A stretch of 64,000 nt of DNA from Hymenobacter lapidiphilus (GCF_013377885.1 NZ_JABKAU010000002.1:162594-226593); one strand, 5' to 3'. Shown: positions 25,248 to 34,510, counted from the stretch's first letter. The notes: generated by a model not told the origin, from the sequence alone. Made by a program: numbers and translations.

Positions 25248-25255
25248 TACCTTTG
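25248..25255 (+). promoter_or_regulatory. Promoter -7 element of lptD
   Basis: TACCTTTG, exact TAnnTTTG, 33 bases before the GTG start. No clear -33 TTG at the usual spacing. Confidence 0.6.
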
Positions 25256-25288
25256 CAAACCGCCACAAAATAAACGATAAATAACTAC

Positions 25289-28261
25289 GTGGCCCTATTC
25301 GCGCCTGTGTTTCATCTCTTAACACGCTTATTCGGGCTTCGGCCAGCACCAGTGGTGCTGCTTACGCTGCTGTTGAGCCTGGGGTTGCTCGCGCCCCCAG
25401 CCCGGGCGCAACAAACGCCGACGCCTACCCGGCAGAAGCCGCTGCCCGATCAGCAGGTGCCCAACCCAACGCCACCGCCGGGCACACAGGTGTCGCCAAG
25501 CACCAATGCGCCGGGTGATGTGCGCCCGCTGCCCACCATCGTGAACCCGCCCAAGCCCGACGGCCGCGTGCGCACCGATACCACTACTACCGGCCTGCAG
25601 GTGGGCGGCACGCCCGATTCGGTGCTGCTGGGCGCCAACCCTGGCCGCAAGGGTGCCGTGGAAACCACCGTGGTCTACAAGGCCCAGGACTCCATTCGGT
25701 TCGAGGTACAGAACAAGCGCGCCATTTTGTACGACAAGGCCGACGTGACCTACGGCGACGTGAACCTGAAAGCGGCCCTTATTACGATTGACTATGCGCG
25801 CGACTTGGTAACGGCCGAGGGCGCGGCCGACTCGACGGGCAAAGTACAGGACCGGCCGCTGTTCACGCAGGGGGCCGAAACCTACCAGGCGGGCCGCATC
25901 GACTACAACATCAAAAGCAAGCGCGGCCGCATAACCGATGTGGTAACCAAGCAGGGTGAAGGCTTTATTCATGCCGAAAAAATCAAGCGCCAGCCCAACG
26001 GCGACATCGACGGTCTGCGCGGCAGCTACACCACCTGCAACCTCGAACACCCGCACTTCTACATCAACGCGTCCAAGATGAAGCTCATCCCCGGGGAGCA
26101 GGTCATCACCGGCCCGTTCAACCTGGTTATCGGGGATATTCCGACGCCGCTGGGCTTTCTGTTCGGCTACTTTCCTACGCCCAAAACCAATAAGCGGGCC
26201 TCGGGCCTCATCATCCCCACGTTCGGGCAGGCCGCCGACAGAGGCTTCTTCCTGCGCAACGGCGGCTACTACTGGGCCGCCAACGAACACATTGGCGTGC
26301 GCCTGACGGGCGACATCTACGCCGGCAACAGCGACCGGTTCGGGGGCTGGCGGGGTACGGCCGAGATGCAGTACATCACGCGCTACAAGTACGACGGCCT
26401 GTTCACGTTCAGCTTCAACTCGCAGCCCATCGAGAAAATCTTCAACAGCACCGACGCCAACACCAACCCGACATACACGCCGCCGAGTTCGTCCAACTCG
26501 TTTGCCCTCAGCTGGCGACACACCCCGGTGCCGCGGCCGGGCGGCGGGCGGTTTTCGGCCAGCGTAAACCTGCAATCGGCCAACGGCGCGTACCAGCGTA
26601 GTGCGACTTTCAACACCCGCAACTACCTGAGCGCGGCCTTCCAGTCGAACATCAGCTACTCCAAGCAGCTGCGCAACGCCCCCATCAACTACTCGCTGCA
26701 GCTCAGCCAGACCCAAAACACCCAGCTGGGCACCATGACCGCCACCCTGCCCGACCTGACGGTGGGCCTGGCCCGGCAGTATGTATACGACATTCTGAAA
26801 ATCAGGCCCCGCAAGGCGTATGAGCAGCTGGCGTTTTCCTACAACCTAAAGTTCCAGAATCAGCTTACCAACAATGTGCCGGCCCGGCTGCTAAACAGTG
26901 GCACCGTTCCGCTGCTGGGCGGCTCGCGCGACCCTTACATTACGCCCATTAAGCTGGGCAACCTGAGCCAGCTGCTGCGCAACTCCCAAACGGGCATGCA
27001 GCACGACTTCAACATCACGCTGGGCAGCTACACCGTCAGCAAATTCAATATCAGCCCTGGTGTTACTTACAACGAGGTTTGGTACTTCAAGAAGCTCGAT
27101 TACCAGTACAACTCTTTAGCCCGGGCCGTACAAATTGATACGGTGGTCAGCTTCAACCGCCTGCCCACGGGCTCGGCCAACCTCAACCTCAACACGTCGT
27201 TCTACGGTACTTTTATTCGCAAGGGCAACCGCAAGCTTCAGGCACTGCGCCACAAGGTTACGCCCAGCATCGGTTACAGCTATGCGCCCAAGAACCTGCC
27301 GGGCGCGGATGCTTTCCAGCCCCTACGGCTGGACGGCCTGCGCGACCCTACCACCGGCCAGCTGTACACTGCCAACCCGCTTTACAGAGACGGGGTGCCG
27401 TTTCCGAAGTTCAACAACTTTATCTACGGCATCCCGCCCAACAACTCCAACAACCGACTATCATTTCAGTTGCAGCAATCGATGGAACTGAAGGTGCGCA
27501 ACTCCGACGATACCACCGGCACCACCCCTTTTAATAAGGTGACCCTCATCCGCGACCTTACGTTCTCGGGTGGCTACGATTTGGGACGCGACACGTTTCA
27601 GCTGGAGCCGATATCATTCTCTTTCAACACGGAGGTGGCCCGCAAGCTCACGGTGTTCATCAACGGCCAACTCAGCCCCTACCAGCAGGACTCACTGGGC
27701 CGGATGCGCGACAAGTACCTGTGGCAGCAGTCGAAGGTGCGGCTGGCGCGCCTGACCGGCGCCAGCATGAACCTGGCCTACCAGTTCAACCCCAGCCAGG
27801 GCGCCCGTAAGTCGGCCATAAAGCGCGATGTAGCCCCCGTAAACGACCCGCAACTGGGTGCCGTTACGCCGCTCAACCCCTACGAGGACTACGTGAATTT
27901 CGAGATTCCCTGGGAGCTGAATACGGCTTTCGCCCTTACCTACCAGAACCAGGGGCCGTTGCCGGCGCGTTTCGGCCGGGTGCGCAAAGGGCCCTACACG
28001 GCGGCCTCGCTCAACCTCAACGGCTCGGTTAAGCTGACCGAATCCCTGCGCTTCGGCTTCAGCTCCAACTACGATTTCGTCAACAAAACGCCCGCCTTCA
28101 CCCGCCTCGACCTGACCAAAGACCTGCACTGCTGGCAAATAAACGGTACCTGGACGCCCTTCGGCCCGGCCCGCGGCTACTTCGTGACCATTGCCGCCAA
28201 GTCGGCGCTGCTGCAAAGCCTCAAGCTGAGCCGCAACCGCACCTTCCTCAACAACCTGTAG
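25289..28261 (+). CDS. lptD: LPS-assembly protein LptD-like outer membrane protein
   Basis: The 990-residue protein starts with GTG and has a signal peptide (LLTLLLSLGLLAPPARA), a Pro/Thr-rich stretch to about 95, an OstA/LptD N-terminal jellyroll region at about 125-260 (FEVQNKRAILYDKADVTYGD VNLKAALITIDYARD, AETYQAGRIDYNIKSKRGRI) and a long barrel domain ending in LKLSRNRTFLNNL. LptD with LptE places LPS in the outer leaflet. The plug region carries YTTCNLEHPHFYI with the single Cys; the usual disulfide set is reduced. Divergent from the amidase gene; together they form an envelope group. Confidence 0.85.
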   Translation: MALFAPVFHLLTRLFGLRPAPVVLLTLLLSLGLLAPPARAQQTPTPTRQKPLPDQQVPNPTPPPGTQVSPSTNAPGDVRPLPTIVNPPKPDGRVRTDTTTTGLQVGGTPDSVLLGANPGRKGAVETTVVYKAQDSIRFEVQNKRAILYDKADVTYGDVNLKAALITIDYARDLVTAEGAADSTGKVQDRPLFTQGAETYQAGRIDYNIKSKRGRITDVVTKQGEGFIHAEKIKRQPNGDIDGLRGSYTTCNLEHPHFYINASKMKLIPGEQVITGPFNLVIGDIPTPLGFLFGYFPTPKTNKRASGLIIPTFGQAADRGFFLRNGGYYWAANEHIGVRLTGDIYAGNSDRFGGWRGTAEMQYITRYKYDGLFTFSFNSQPIEKIFNSTDANTNPTYTPPSSSNSFALSWRHTPVPRPGGGRFSASVNLQSANGAYQRSATFNTRNYLSAAFQSNISYSKQLRNAPINYSLQLSQTQNTQLGTMTATLPDLTVGLARQYVYDILKIRPRKAYEQLAFSYNLKFQNQLTNNVPARLLNSGTVPLLGGSRDPYITPIKLGNLSQLLRNSQTGMQHDFNITLGSYTVSKFNISPGVTYNEVWYFKKLDYQYNSLARAVQIDTVVSFNRLPTGSANLNLNTSFYGTFIRKGNRKLQALRHKVTPSIGYSYAPKNLPGADAFQPLRLDGLRDPTTGQLYTANPLYRDGVPFPKFNNFIYGIPPNNSNNRLSFQLQQSMELKVRNSDDTTGTTPFNKVTLIRDLTFSGGYDLGRDTFQLEPISFSFNTEVARKLTVFINGQLSPYQQDSLGRMRDKYLWQQSKVRLARLTGASMNLAYQFNPSQGARKSAIKRDVAPVNDPQLGAVTPLNPYEDYVNFEIPWELNTAFALTYQNQGPLPARFGRVRKGPYTAASLNLNGSVKLTESLRFGFSSNYDFVNKTPAFTRLDLTKDLHCWQINGTWTPFGPARGYFVTIAAKSALLQSLKLSRNRTFLNNL

Positions 28262-28268
28262 CGTTTTT

Positions 28269-28504
28269 TAGCTGCTGGCTGACAGCTATTAGCTGGTAGC
28301 TTTGTTCGCATCTTCTGAAAAAAACCGCAGCTTTGCTTTTCCGCTCCAACAGGGCCCGGCAAACCTAAAGCCAGCTGATTGCTTTGCAGCTTGCCATGCG
28401 CCTGCTACTGGCTTGTAAGCACATGCAGGTTGCGCGGCACTAAAGCAGAACGGAAGCACTATTCAGAACCTACGCTAACAGCCATCAGCTACTAGCTAAC
28501 AGCT
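28269..28504. repeat. Palindromic repeat family C, inverted pair flanking the lptD-panB gap
   Basis: Left arm 28269-28299 (AGCTGCTGGCTGACAGCTAT...) and right arm 28473-28504 (CGCTAACAGCCATCAGCTAC...) are inverted around a spacer of about 170 bases. The gap of 249 bases contains nothing else I can read. Confidence 0.65.
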
Positions 28505-28510
28505 AAAAAC

Positions 28511-29326
28511 ATGTCTCAACACAAGGAAGTGAAACTCGTGACCACGCACCAGCTGCTGGCCATGAAGGAGCGCGGCGAGAAAATCTCCATGCTCACGGCC
28601 TACGACTTCTCGATGGCTCAGATTCTGGACGGCGCGGGCATCGACGTGCTGCTCGTCGGCGACTCAGCCTCCAACGTGATGGCCGGCCACGAAACCACGC
28701 TGCCCATCACCCTCGACCAGATGATTTACCATGCCCAGAGCGTGGTGCGCGCCGTGAAGCGGGCCTTCGTAGTCGTCGACATGCCGTTTGGCTCCTACCA
28801 GGGCAACTCGTCGGAGGCCCTGCGCTCGGCCATCCGCATCATGAAGGAGTCGGGCGGCCACGGCATCAAGCTGGAGGGCGGCGCCGAAATCAAGGACAGT
28901 ATCACCCGCATCCTCACGGCGGGCATCCCGGTAATGGGCCATTTGGGCCTTACTCCGCAAAGTATTTATAAATTTGGCACGTATTCGGTGCGGGCCAAGG
29001 AAGAGGTGGAGGCGCAGAAGCTGATTGAAGATGCGCTGCTGCTGCAGGAAATAGGTTGTTTTGCCCTCGTGCTGGAGAAAATTCCATCGGGCCTGGCCAA
29101 GCGCGTGGCCGAGCAGCTCACCATTCCCGTTATCGGCATCGGCGCCGGCCCCGATGTGGATGGGCAGGTGCTGGTAGTGCACGATATGCTGGGCATCACC
29201 AAGGAGTTCAAACCCCGCTTCCTGCGCCGCTACGCCGACCTCGGCGACGCCATGCACGACGCCGTGCAGCGCTACATCCAGGACGTAAAAGCGCGCGACT
29301 TCCCCACGGCCGACGAAGCATATTAG
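28511..29326 (+). CDS. panB: 3-methyl-2-oxobutanoate hydroxymethyltransferase
   Basis: PanB makes ketopantoate from 2-oxoisovalerate and methylene-tetrahydrofolate for pantothenate. All family blocks are present: [48 protein letters not shown] (Mg-binding Asp), [56 protein letters not shown] and [20 protein letters not shown]. 271 residues. CoA produced downstream would feed the phosphopantetheinyl transferase. Confidence 0.97.
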   Translation: MSQHKEVKLVTTHQLLAMKERGEKISMLTAYDFSMAQILDGAGIDVLLVGDSASNVMAGHETTLPITLDQMIYHAQSVVRAVKRAFVVVDMPFGSYQGNSSEALRSAIRIMKESGGHGIKLEGGAEIKDSITRILTAGIPVMGHLGLTPQSIYKFGTYSVRAKEEVEAQKLIEDALLLQEIGCFALVLEKIPSGLAKRVAEQLTIPVIGIGAGPDVDGQVLVVHDMLGITKEFKPRFLRRYADLGDAMHDAVQRYIQDVKARDFPTADEAY

Positions 29327-29340
29327 TTTAATTAGCACTG

Positions 29341-29442
29341 AATAGTTAAGAATTAATAATTGGGCTTGAATCCTGCTATTAACCGCGCTTAGCGGACCAA
29401 AAGCACGTTTTTTCAATTCCCAATCATCAATTCTTAATTATT
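29341..29442. repeat. AT-rich inverted repeat between panB and the RluA gene
   Basis: AAGAATTAATAATTGGG (29348-29364) and CCCAATCATCAATTCTT (29419-29435) pair at 15 of 17 positions. The spacing of about 55 bases and the AT content contrast with the surrounding DNA. Confidence 0.6.
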
Positions 29443-29456
29443 AATTAATTCAAAAA

Positions 29457-30164
29457 GTGAATCGTCCGAATTTGTGGTCGGAGCGGAAGGAAATTCTGTT
29501 CGAAGACAACCATCTGCTCATCATCAACAAGCCCGCCGGCCTGCTCGTACAGGGCGACGCCACCGGCGACGAGCCCCTTTCCAACAAGGCCGAGGAGTAC
29601 CTGCGCTTCAAGTACAAGAAGCCCGGTGCCGCCTTCGTGGGTGTGGTGCACCGGCTGGACAGGCCGGTGAGCGGCGTGGTAGTGCTGGCCAAAACCAGCA
29701 AGGCCCTGAGCCGCATGAACGAGCTGTTCCGCGACAATAAAATCAGCAAAACCTACTGGGCCCTCACCGGCAAGTGCCCCTCCCCCATTTCGGGCCACCT
29801 CACGCACTGGTTGGTGAAAGACCCTATCCGCAACGTGACCAAGGCCTATACCGAGCGCCACGGCCAGGGCCAGAAGTCGGACCTGGATTACCAGGTGCTG
29901 GGCGAGGCTGGCAACCGCTTTCTGGTGCAGGTAAGCCCCATCACGGGCCGCCCCCATCAGATTCGGGTACAGCTGAGCACGGGCCTGGGCACCCCCATCG
30001 TCGGCGACGTGAAATACGGTTTCCTGGCCCCGCTGCCCGACGTGAGCATTGCCCTGCACGCCCGCGAGCTGCAGTTCAAGCACCCCGTCACCCAGGCAGA
30101 TATGCGCATCGTAGCCCCGCTGCCAGATATAGCGCACTGGCAGGCCGCCGAGGCGTATTATTAG
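29457..30164 (+). CDS. RluA-family pseudouridine synthase
   Basis: A 235-residue protein with the RluA catalytic motif HRLDRPVSGVVVLAK (active Asp), the substrate loop SKTYWALTGKCP and the end block NRFLVQVSPITGRPHQIRVQ LSTGLGTPIVGDVKYG. There is no S4 domain, so it resembles RluA/TruC-type enzymes modifying rRNA or tRNA uridines. The start is GTG; the preceding bases contain no better ATG. Confidence 0.9.
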   Translation: MNRPNLWSERKEILFEDNHLLIINKPAGLLVQGDATGDEPLSNKAEEYLRFKYKKPGAAFVGVVHRLDRPVSGVVVLAKTSKALSRMNELFRDNKISKTYWALTGKCPSPISGHLTHWLVKDPIRNVTKAYTERHGQGQKSDLDYQVLGEAGNRFLVQVSPITGRPHQIRVQLSTGLGTPIVGDVKYGFLAPLPDVSIALHARELQFKHPVTQADMRIVAPLPDIAHWQAAEAYY

Positions 30165-30177
30165 GCTGGGATAGCAC

Positions 30178-30288
30178 GGTGTGGGGGCGGGGCTTGTCCC
30201 CGCCCGCCGTTCGGACCGCTGGCGTGGTTGGAGGGACTCGTTGAAACGGCGCAAATGGCGGGCGGGGACAAGCCCCGCCCCTATACCA
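30178..30288. repeat. Palindromic repeat family A, copy A3
   Basis: Left arm 30178-30208 (GTGGGGGCGGGGCTTGTCC...) and right arm 30257-30287 (GCGGGCGGGGACAAGCCCCG...) pair almost fully around a 48-base loop. The right half is closer to A2 than to A1. Confidence 0.9.
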
Positions 30289-30365
30289 TTCTGCGTAATT
30301 GAGAATTTATGGATGAGGTGGACTCCGCCAACCTCAACAACATTATGGCCTTTTGGGCAGGGAAA

Positions 30366-30397
30366 TTGCACTGGCGGTAGGGGTAGCCGTAGTTTTG
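30366..30397 (+). promoter_or_regulatory. Promoter of the desaturase gene (-33 and -7)
   Basis: TTG at 30366-30368 and TAGTTTTG at 30390-30397 with a 21-base gap fit the Bacteroidota pattern TTG-N~19-TAnnTTTG. A leader of about 95 bases follows. Confidence 0.55.
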
Positions 30398-30497
30398 CAC
30401 CACAGTAGCTGAACTTATATAGCATTTCAGCGCTTTGCTGGCTGTACGCTTCGGCGGCCCCTCTCCAAGACTTCCTCACTTTTTCTGCCCTTATTCA

Positions 30498-31253
30498 ATG
30501 GCAATACTTGTTTTCTTCGTCGCGCACTATTACCTGTCGCTGTTCACGCAAACGTTCTACCTGCACCGCTATGCGGCGCACAAGATGTTTACGATGAATA
30601 AGTTCTGGGAGAAGTTCTTCTTCCTGTTCACCTACATCTGTCAGGGCTCGTCGTTCCTGTCGCCGCGGGCCTATGCGCTGCTGCACCGCATGCACCACGC
30701 CTACTCCGATACCGAGCTGGACCCGCACTCGCCGCTGTACTCGTCGAATGCTTTCACGATGATGTGGAAGACCAAGAATATCTACAACGCCGTGCTCAAC
30801 CGCGACTACGCCGCCGCCGAGCGTTTCGAAGGTGATTACCCCGAGTGGAGCCTCATCGAGAATATTGGTGACAAGTGGTACTCGCGCGTTGCCTGGGGCA
30901 CGCTCTACGCGCTGTTTTATGTGAACTTCGCTACGGCTTGGTGGCAGTTTCTGCTCCTGCCGCTGCACTTCCTGATGGGCCCGATTCATGGTGCCATCGT
31001 GAACTGGGGCGGCCATAAGTACGGCTACCAGAACTTCGACAACCACGACCACTCCAAGAACACGCTGCCCTTCGACTTTCTGGCGTTCGGCGAGCTGTTC
31101 CAGAACAACCACCACAAACTGCCCATGCGCGTCAATTTCGGCGTGAAGAAGTGGGAGCTTGACCCTACCTACGCCTTCATCTGGGCGTTGGATAAGGTGA
31201 AAGTGGTGAAAATCAAGCGCAAGTGGCAGGAAGACGTGCAGATGGCCGCTTAG
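30498..31253 (+). CDS. Acyl-CoA/fatty acid desaturase
   Basis: 251 residues from MAILVFFVAHYYLSLFTQTF. Histidine boxes of membrane desaturases are visible: YLHRYAAHKMF (HxxxxH), LLHRMHHAYSDTE (HxxHH) and NNHHKLPMRVNFGVKKWELD near the end, separated by hydrophobic helices. These ligate two irons and introduce a cis double bond using O2. In-frame ATG at 30435 would add a non-hydrophobic leader; the inner ATG was chosen. Probably controls membrane fluidity. Confidence 0.88.
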   Translation: MAILVFFVAHYYLSLFTQTFYLHRYAAHKMFTMNKFWEKFFFLFTYICQGSSFLSPRAYALLHRMHHAYSDTELDPHSPLYSSNAFTMMWKTKNIYNAVLNRDYAAAERFEGDYPEWSLIENIGDKWYSRVAWGTLYALFYVNFATAWWQFLLLPLHFLMGPIHGAIVNWGGHKYGYQNFDNHDHSKNTLPFDFLAFGELFQNNHHKLPMRVNFGVKKWELDPTYAFIWALDKVKVVKIKRKWQEDVQMAA

Positions 31254-31284
31254 GCTTTTGCGAAGTAGTCTCATCTGGCTTATC

Positions 31285-31324
31285 ATGAAAAAGGGCTTCT
31301 CCACTCGGGGAAGCCCTTTTTCAT
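31285..31324 (+). terminator. Terminator after the desaturase gene
   Basis: 15-bp perfect stem ATGAAAAAGGGCTTC / GAAGCCCTTTTTCAT with a 10-base loop; CCCTTTTT forms the U-rich side. Confidence 0.9.
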
Positions 31325-31399
31325 GCGCACCGAGTTAGTCGAAGGGTTGCGGAGCAGATTTGAATCCGGGCAATGCTTTTAATCCGGACAATCTGTGAG

Positions 31400-31407
31400 T
31401 ACCTTTG
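31400..31407 (+). promoter_or_regulatory. Promoter -7 element of the rpsP operon
   Basis: TACCTTTG, exact TAnnTTTG, 52 bases before the rpsP start. I saw no good -33 element. Confidence 0.6.
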
Positions 31408-31459
31408 CACCTCATTTTCAACCAGACGCACGGGATGCGTCGCTTAACCCAACCGGTTT

Positions 31460-32029
31460 ATGGCAGTTAAAATCCGCCTCGCCCGCCGCGGCCGCAAGAA
31501 GGCCGCAATGTTCGACATCGTTATTGCTGACTCGCGCGCTCCGCGTGATGGTCGCTTCATCGAGAAAATCGGTACCTACAACCCCCAGACCAACCCCGCT
31601 ACCATCAATTTTGATGGCGATAAGGCGTTCGACTGGATTATGAAAGGTGCCCAGCCCACCGACACCGTACGGGCTATGCTCTCGTACCGTGGTGTGCTCT
31701 ACCGCAAGCACCTGCAGCTGGGCGTAATCAAAGGCGCTATTTCGCAGGAAACTGCCGATGAGCGTTACACTGCCTGGAAAGACGACAAGGATGCCAAGAT
31801 TGAAGGCAAGCGCACCAGCCTCGGCACCGCCAAGGATGAGGCTCGTCAGCAGCGTCTGGCCGCCGAAACCAAGGTAAAGGATGCCCGTTCGGAAGCTCAG
31901 CGCGCCAAGCTGGCTGCCATCGAGGCCGCCAACGCCCCGGCTCCCGTAGCCGAGGAAGCAGCTGCCGAAGACGAGACGACCGAAGCTACCGCTTCGACCG
32001 AAGAAACCACCGAAGCCGCCGCCGAATAG
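31460..32029 (+). CDS. rpsP: 30S ribosomal protein S16 with long C-terminal extension
   Basis: The N-terminal ~80 residues are standard S16 (MAVKIRLARRGRKKAAMFDI VIADSRAPRDGRFIEKIGTY NPQ, TVRAMLSYRGVLYRKHL). The extension brings the protein to 189 residues and is a Lys/Arg/Glu helix followed by an acidic Ala/Glu/Thr tail (EEAAAEDETTEATASTEETT). Extended S16 is common in Bacteroidota but its job is unknown. First gene of rpsP-rimM-trmD-rplS, the conserved ribosome/tRNA operon. Confidence 0.97.
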   Translation: MAVKIRLARRGRKKAAMFDIVIADSRAPRDGRFIEKIGTYNPQTNPATINFDGDKAFDWIMKGAQPTDTVRAMLSYRGVLYRKHLQLGVIKGAISQETADERYTAWKDDKDAKIEGKRTSLGTAKDEARQQRLAAETKVKDARSEAQRAKLAAIEAANAPAPVAEEAAAEDETTEATASTEETTEAAAE

Positions 32030-32034
32030 TTTGT

Positions 32035-32098
32035 GAGTTGAGCAGTTGAAAAGCGGAAAGGCTGTAACAGTCCTTCCAATCTTCAACTGCTCAACTTG
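32035..32098. repeat. Intergenic hairpin in the rpsP-rimM gap
   Basis: AGTTGAGCAGTTGAA (32036-32050) pairs with TTCAACTGCTCAACT (32082-32096); the inner part GGAAAGG/CCTTCC pairs too. It lies in the transcribed gap of an operon. It could be a repeat, a stability element, or weak terminator with read-through. Confidence 0.6.
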
Positions 32099-32122
32099 TA
32101 TAGCTACAAGCTCTACTCCTCC

Positions 32123-32710
32123 ATGAAAATCGACGACTGCTACCAGCTGGGCTCCCTCGGGAAACCCCACGGCCTGAAAGGGTTTGTGGTGGCCTTCTTC
32201 GATGTGGACGACCTCAACGACTACCGCAAGCTCCAATCAGTTTGGCTGGAAATGCCTGCTGCTCCCGGCAAGCTGGTAGCCTACGAGGTCGAAAAGTTTC
32301 AGCCCCAAACCGATAACAAGGTCCTGTTCAAGCTGAAAGGCATCGACCGGATTGAGGACGCCGAGCCCCTGCGTAACGCCAAACTCTGGCGTTCGTTGGC
32401 CGAGCTGCCCACCCTGGCCGACGACCAGTTTTACTTCCACGATGTGGTAGGGTACACGGTTGTCGATGAGGTGCTGGGCGAACTGGGTGTAGTGGAAGCT
32501 TTCTATGAGCTACCCCGCCAGGATGTGTTGGGCATGCGCTACCAGGGCCAGGAAGTCCTGATTCCGGTGGTGGATGAGTTGGTGCTGCGCGCCGATCAGG
32601 CGGCCCGCCGCCTAGTGGTGCGGCTGCCCGACGGCCTGCTTGACGTTTACCTGACCCCCTCTTCGCCTAACGACGAGCAGGAGTCAGACGACGACGAGCC
32701 GGCTGCCTAA
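32123..32710 (+). CDS. rimM: Ribosome maturation factor RimM
   Basis: The 195-residue protein has the RimM beta-barrel half ([25 protein letters not shown]) and the PRC-barrel half ([40 protein letters not shown]). It binds S19 and helps the head of the 30S subunit mature. Acidic C-terminal tail ([12 protein letters not shown]). The ATG at 32123 was preferred over the TTG at 32096 because family members start close to the YQLG block. Confidence 0.93.
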   Translation: MKIDDCYQLGSLGKPHGLKGFVVAFFDVDDLNDYRKLQSVWLEMPAAPGKLVAYEVEKFQPQTDNKVLFKLKGIDRIEDAEPLRNAKLWRSLAELPTLADDQFYFHDVVGYTVVDEVLGELGVVEAFYELPRQDVLGMRYQGQEVLIPVVDELVLRADQAARRLVVRLPDGLLDVYLTPSSPNDEQESDDDEPAA

Positions 32711-32721
32711 CCGTTCAGCTC

Positions 32722-33396
32722 ATGCGGATCGACATCGTCACGTGCCAGCCGGATTTGTTGGTCAGCCCCTTTGCGCATTCTATCGTGAAACGCGCCCAGG
32801 AAAAAGGTCTGGCCGAAATCCACTTGCATGATCTGCGCCGCTATGCCATCAACAAGCACGGCCAGATTGACGATTACGTATTCGGAGGTGGTGCGGGCAT
32901 GGTGTTACGCGTGGAGCCAATTGCAGCCTGTTTCGACGAATTGCTGGCCCAACGCACCTACGATGCCATCATCTACCTCACGCCCGACGGCGAAACAATG
33001 CGCCAACCGCTGGTCAACCGTTTGTCGCTCAGTGGCAACCTGTTGTTGCTCTGCGGCCACTACAAGGGCGTCGATGAGCGGATTCGAACGGCCTATATCA
33101 CCCACGAAATCAGTGTAGGCGACTACGTGCTGAGCGGGGGTGAGCTGGGTGCGGCAGTATTGGTAGATGCCGTAGTTCGGTTGCTGCCCGGCGTGCTGGG
33201 CAACGAAGAATCGGCCCTGAGCGACTCGTTTCAGGACAACCTACTCTCGCCGCCCATTTATACCCGGCCTGCCGAATGGCGGGGCCAACCGGTACCGGAT
33301 ATTCTGCTTTCGGGCAACACCCCGAAAATTGACGTCTGGCGCCACGAACAAGCCCTGGCTCGCACCCAACAGCGCCGGCCTGACTTACTGGAATAG
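32722..33396 (+). CDS. trmD: tRNA (guanine-N1-)-methyltransferase
   Basis: TrmD methylates G37 of tRNAs with G36. The 224-residue protein has the SPOUT fold marks [52 protein letters not shown] and [40 protein letters not shown], including the knot region. Eleven bases downstream of rimM. Confidence 0.97.
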   Translation: MRIDIVTCQPDLLVSPFAHSIVKRAQEKGLAEIHLHDLRRYAINKHGQIDDYVFGGGAGMVLRVEPIAACFDELLAQRTYDAIIYLTPDGETMRQPLVNRLSLSGNLLLLCGHYKGVDERIRTAYITHEISVGDYVLSGGELGAAVLVDAVVRLLPGVLGNEESALSDSFQDNLLSPPIYTRPAEWRGQPVPDILLSGNTPKIDVWRHEQALARTQQRRPDLLE

Positions 33397-33468
33397 TGAG
33401 AGACGGAAACTGCCGGCAACTGTCAGCACTTCACCACCTCACCATTTCACAATCTAAAAACAGAGCGC

Positions 33469-33476
33469 TATATTTG
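33469..33476 (+). promoter_or_regulatory. Promoter -7 element before rplS
   Basis: TATATTTG, exact TAnnTTTG, 58 bases before the rplS start. It suggests that rplS has an extra promoter besides operon read-through. Confidence 0.6.
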
Positions 33477-33534
33477 CGCCTCTTTACCAGAAACCCCCGG
33501 GGCGGCGCGACCGTCCTTTACAGTTTTTTCAGCC

Positions 33535-33918
33535 ATGAGCGTACTACTCGATTTTATTGAGCAAGAGTCCCAGGAGCGCCGCGCCAGCTTCCCCCGTTTT
33601 GCCGCCGGCGACACCATTAACGTCCACGTGAAAATTCGCGAGGGCAACAAGGAGCGCGTGCAGCAGTTCCAGGGCGTTGTAATCCAGCGTAAGAACACCA
33701 GCACCAACGGCGAAACTTTCACCGTGCGTAAAATCTCGAACCAGATTGGTACCGAGCGGATTTTCCCCCTCCTCTCGCCTAACATCGAGAAGGTAGAAGT
33801 TATTCGCCGTGGTAAGGTGCGTCGCGCCCGTCTGTACTACCTGCGTGGCCTGTCGGGCAAAGCAGCGCGTATCAAGGAGCGTCGTTTGAACGCCCCCAAG
33901 CCAGTAGCCGCCGCGTAA
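33535..33918 (+). CDS. rplS: 50S ribosomal protein L19
   Basis: A 127-residue L19: [110 protein letters not shown]. It sits at the 30S-50S interface. Last gene of the operon; a strong terminator follows. Confidence 0.98.
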   Translation: MSVLLDFIEQESQERRASFPRFAAGDTINVHVKIREGNKERVQQFQGVVIQRKNTSTNGETFTVRKISNQIGTERIFPLLSPNIEKVEVIRRGKVRRARLYYLRGLSGKAARIKERRLNAPKPVAAA

Positions 33919-33932
33919 GCAGCGTTGCTTCC

Positions 33933-33986
33933 AGCTAAATAAAAGAGCCGGCTCTCCTTGTGGAGGGCCGGCTCTTTTATTTAGCT
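33933..33986. terminator. Terminator after rplS, 25-bp stem
   Basis: AGCTAAATAAAAGAGCCGGC... (33933-33957) pairs with 33962-33986 with one G-T pair and a 4-base loop; the right side ends CTCTTTTATTTAGCT. Confidence 0.93.
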
Positions 33987-34003
33987 GCCCGTCATTCTAA
34001 CGT

Positions 34004-34058
34004 AAAAAAGGACCGGTAGGAAAGCTGTGCCTGAGGCGTAGCTTCCTTACCGGTCCTT
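34004..34058 (-). terminator. Terminator after the 34088-34510 gene
   Basis: AAGGACCGGTAGGAAAGCT (34009-34027) pairs with AGCTTCCTTACCGGTCCTT (34040-34058) with one bulge; leftward the minus strand continues with TTTTTTACG. Confidence 0.85.
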
Positions 34059-34087
34059 CTTATGGTATTCAAGATACCAAGCAGAAA

Positions 34088-34510
34088 TTAGTTGTTCTGC
34101 GAATCCTGCTTCAGGTCCTGGGCAGGCGTATTGTCGTTGCCACTGCGGAGCTGCTTGGCGGCGGCGCTCAATGCTTCGCCAAGTTTAGTGATGCGCTCGG
34201 CCGTGTTGGGGTTTTCGGCAAAGCTTGCGGCGGCCAGCGTGTTGGTACCCAGGCGGCCCATCAGGCGCGTAACAGTATCCTGGTTGACGGCACCGCCACC
34301 GAAGTGGGCCTTCAGGTCCTGCAGGTCGACTACCAGCTGGTGCAACTCAGGATTGTTGGTGTCCTTGAGGTCTTCAATCCAGCGCTGGAAGTGGTTATCG
34401 AGGCCGGCACGGCTGGCTTCTTCCTGCAGGTCGTTGCCGAGTAGCGTAGTGGCGCCGTCGAGGTGAACCTGATGCTGAGTGTCGTCTTTAGGAATTTTGT
34501 GGAAGGACAT
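34088..34510 (-). CDS. Hypothetical cytoplasmic protein, 140 residues
   Basis: I do not recognise a family with confidence. The protein is soluble, mostly helical (EEASRAGLDNHFQRWIEDLK, LHQLVVDLQDLKAHFGG, TAERITKLGEALSAAAKQLR) with a Gln/Asn-rich end. A DUF4404-like description is possible by pattern but not supported. It has its own terminator, and it is divergent from the M1 peptidase gene with 157 bases between. Confidence 0.75.
   Translation of the reverse strand: MSFHKIPKDDTQHQVHLDGATTLLGNDLQEEASRAGLDNHFQRWIEDLKDTNNPELHQLVVDLQDLKAHFGGGAVNQDTVTRLMGRLGTNTLAAASFAENPNTAERITKLGEALSAAAKQLRSGNDNTPAQDLKQDSQNN

Noticed and set aside
25328..26716. 462-codon open frame opposite lptD
   Set aside because: Antisense shadow; the plus-strand protein has a signal peptide and LptD motifs.
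31350..31375. tRNA-like TTTGAATCC before rpsP
   Set aside because: No clover-leaf can be built around it; just a chance match to the T arm.
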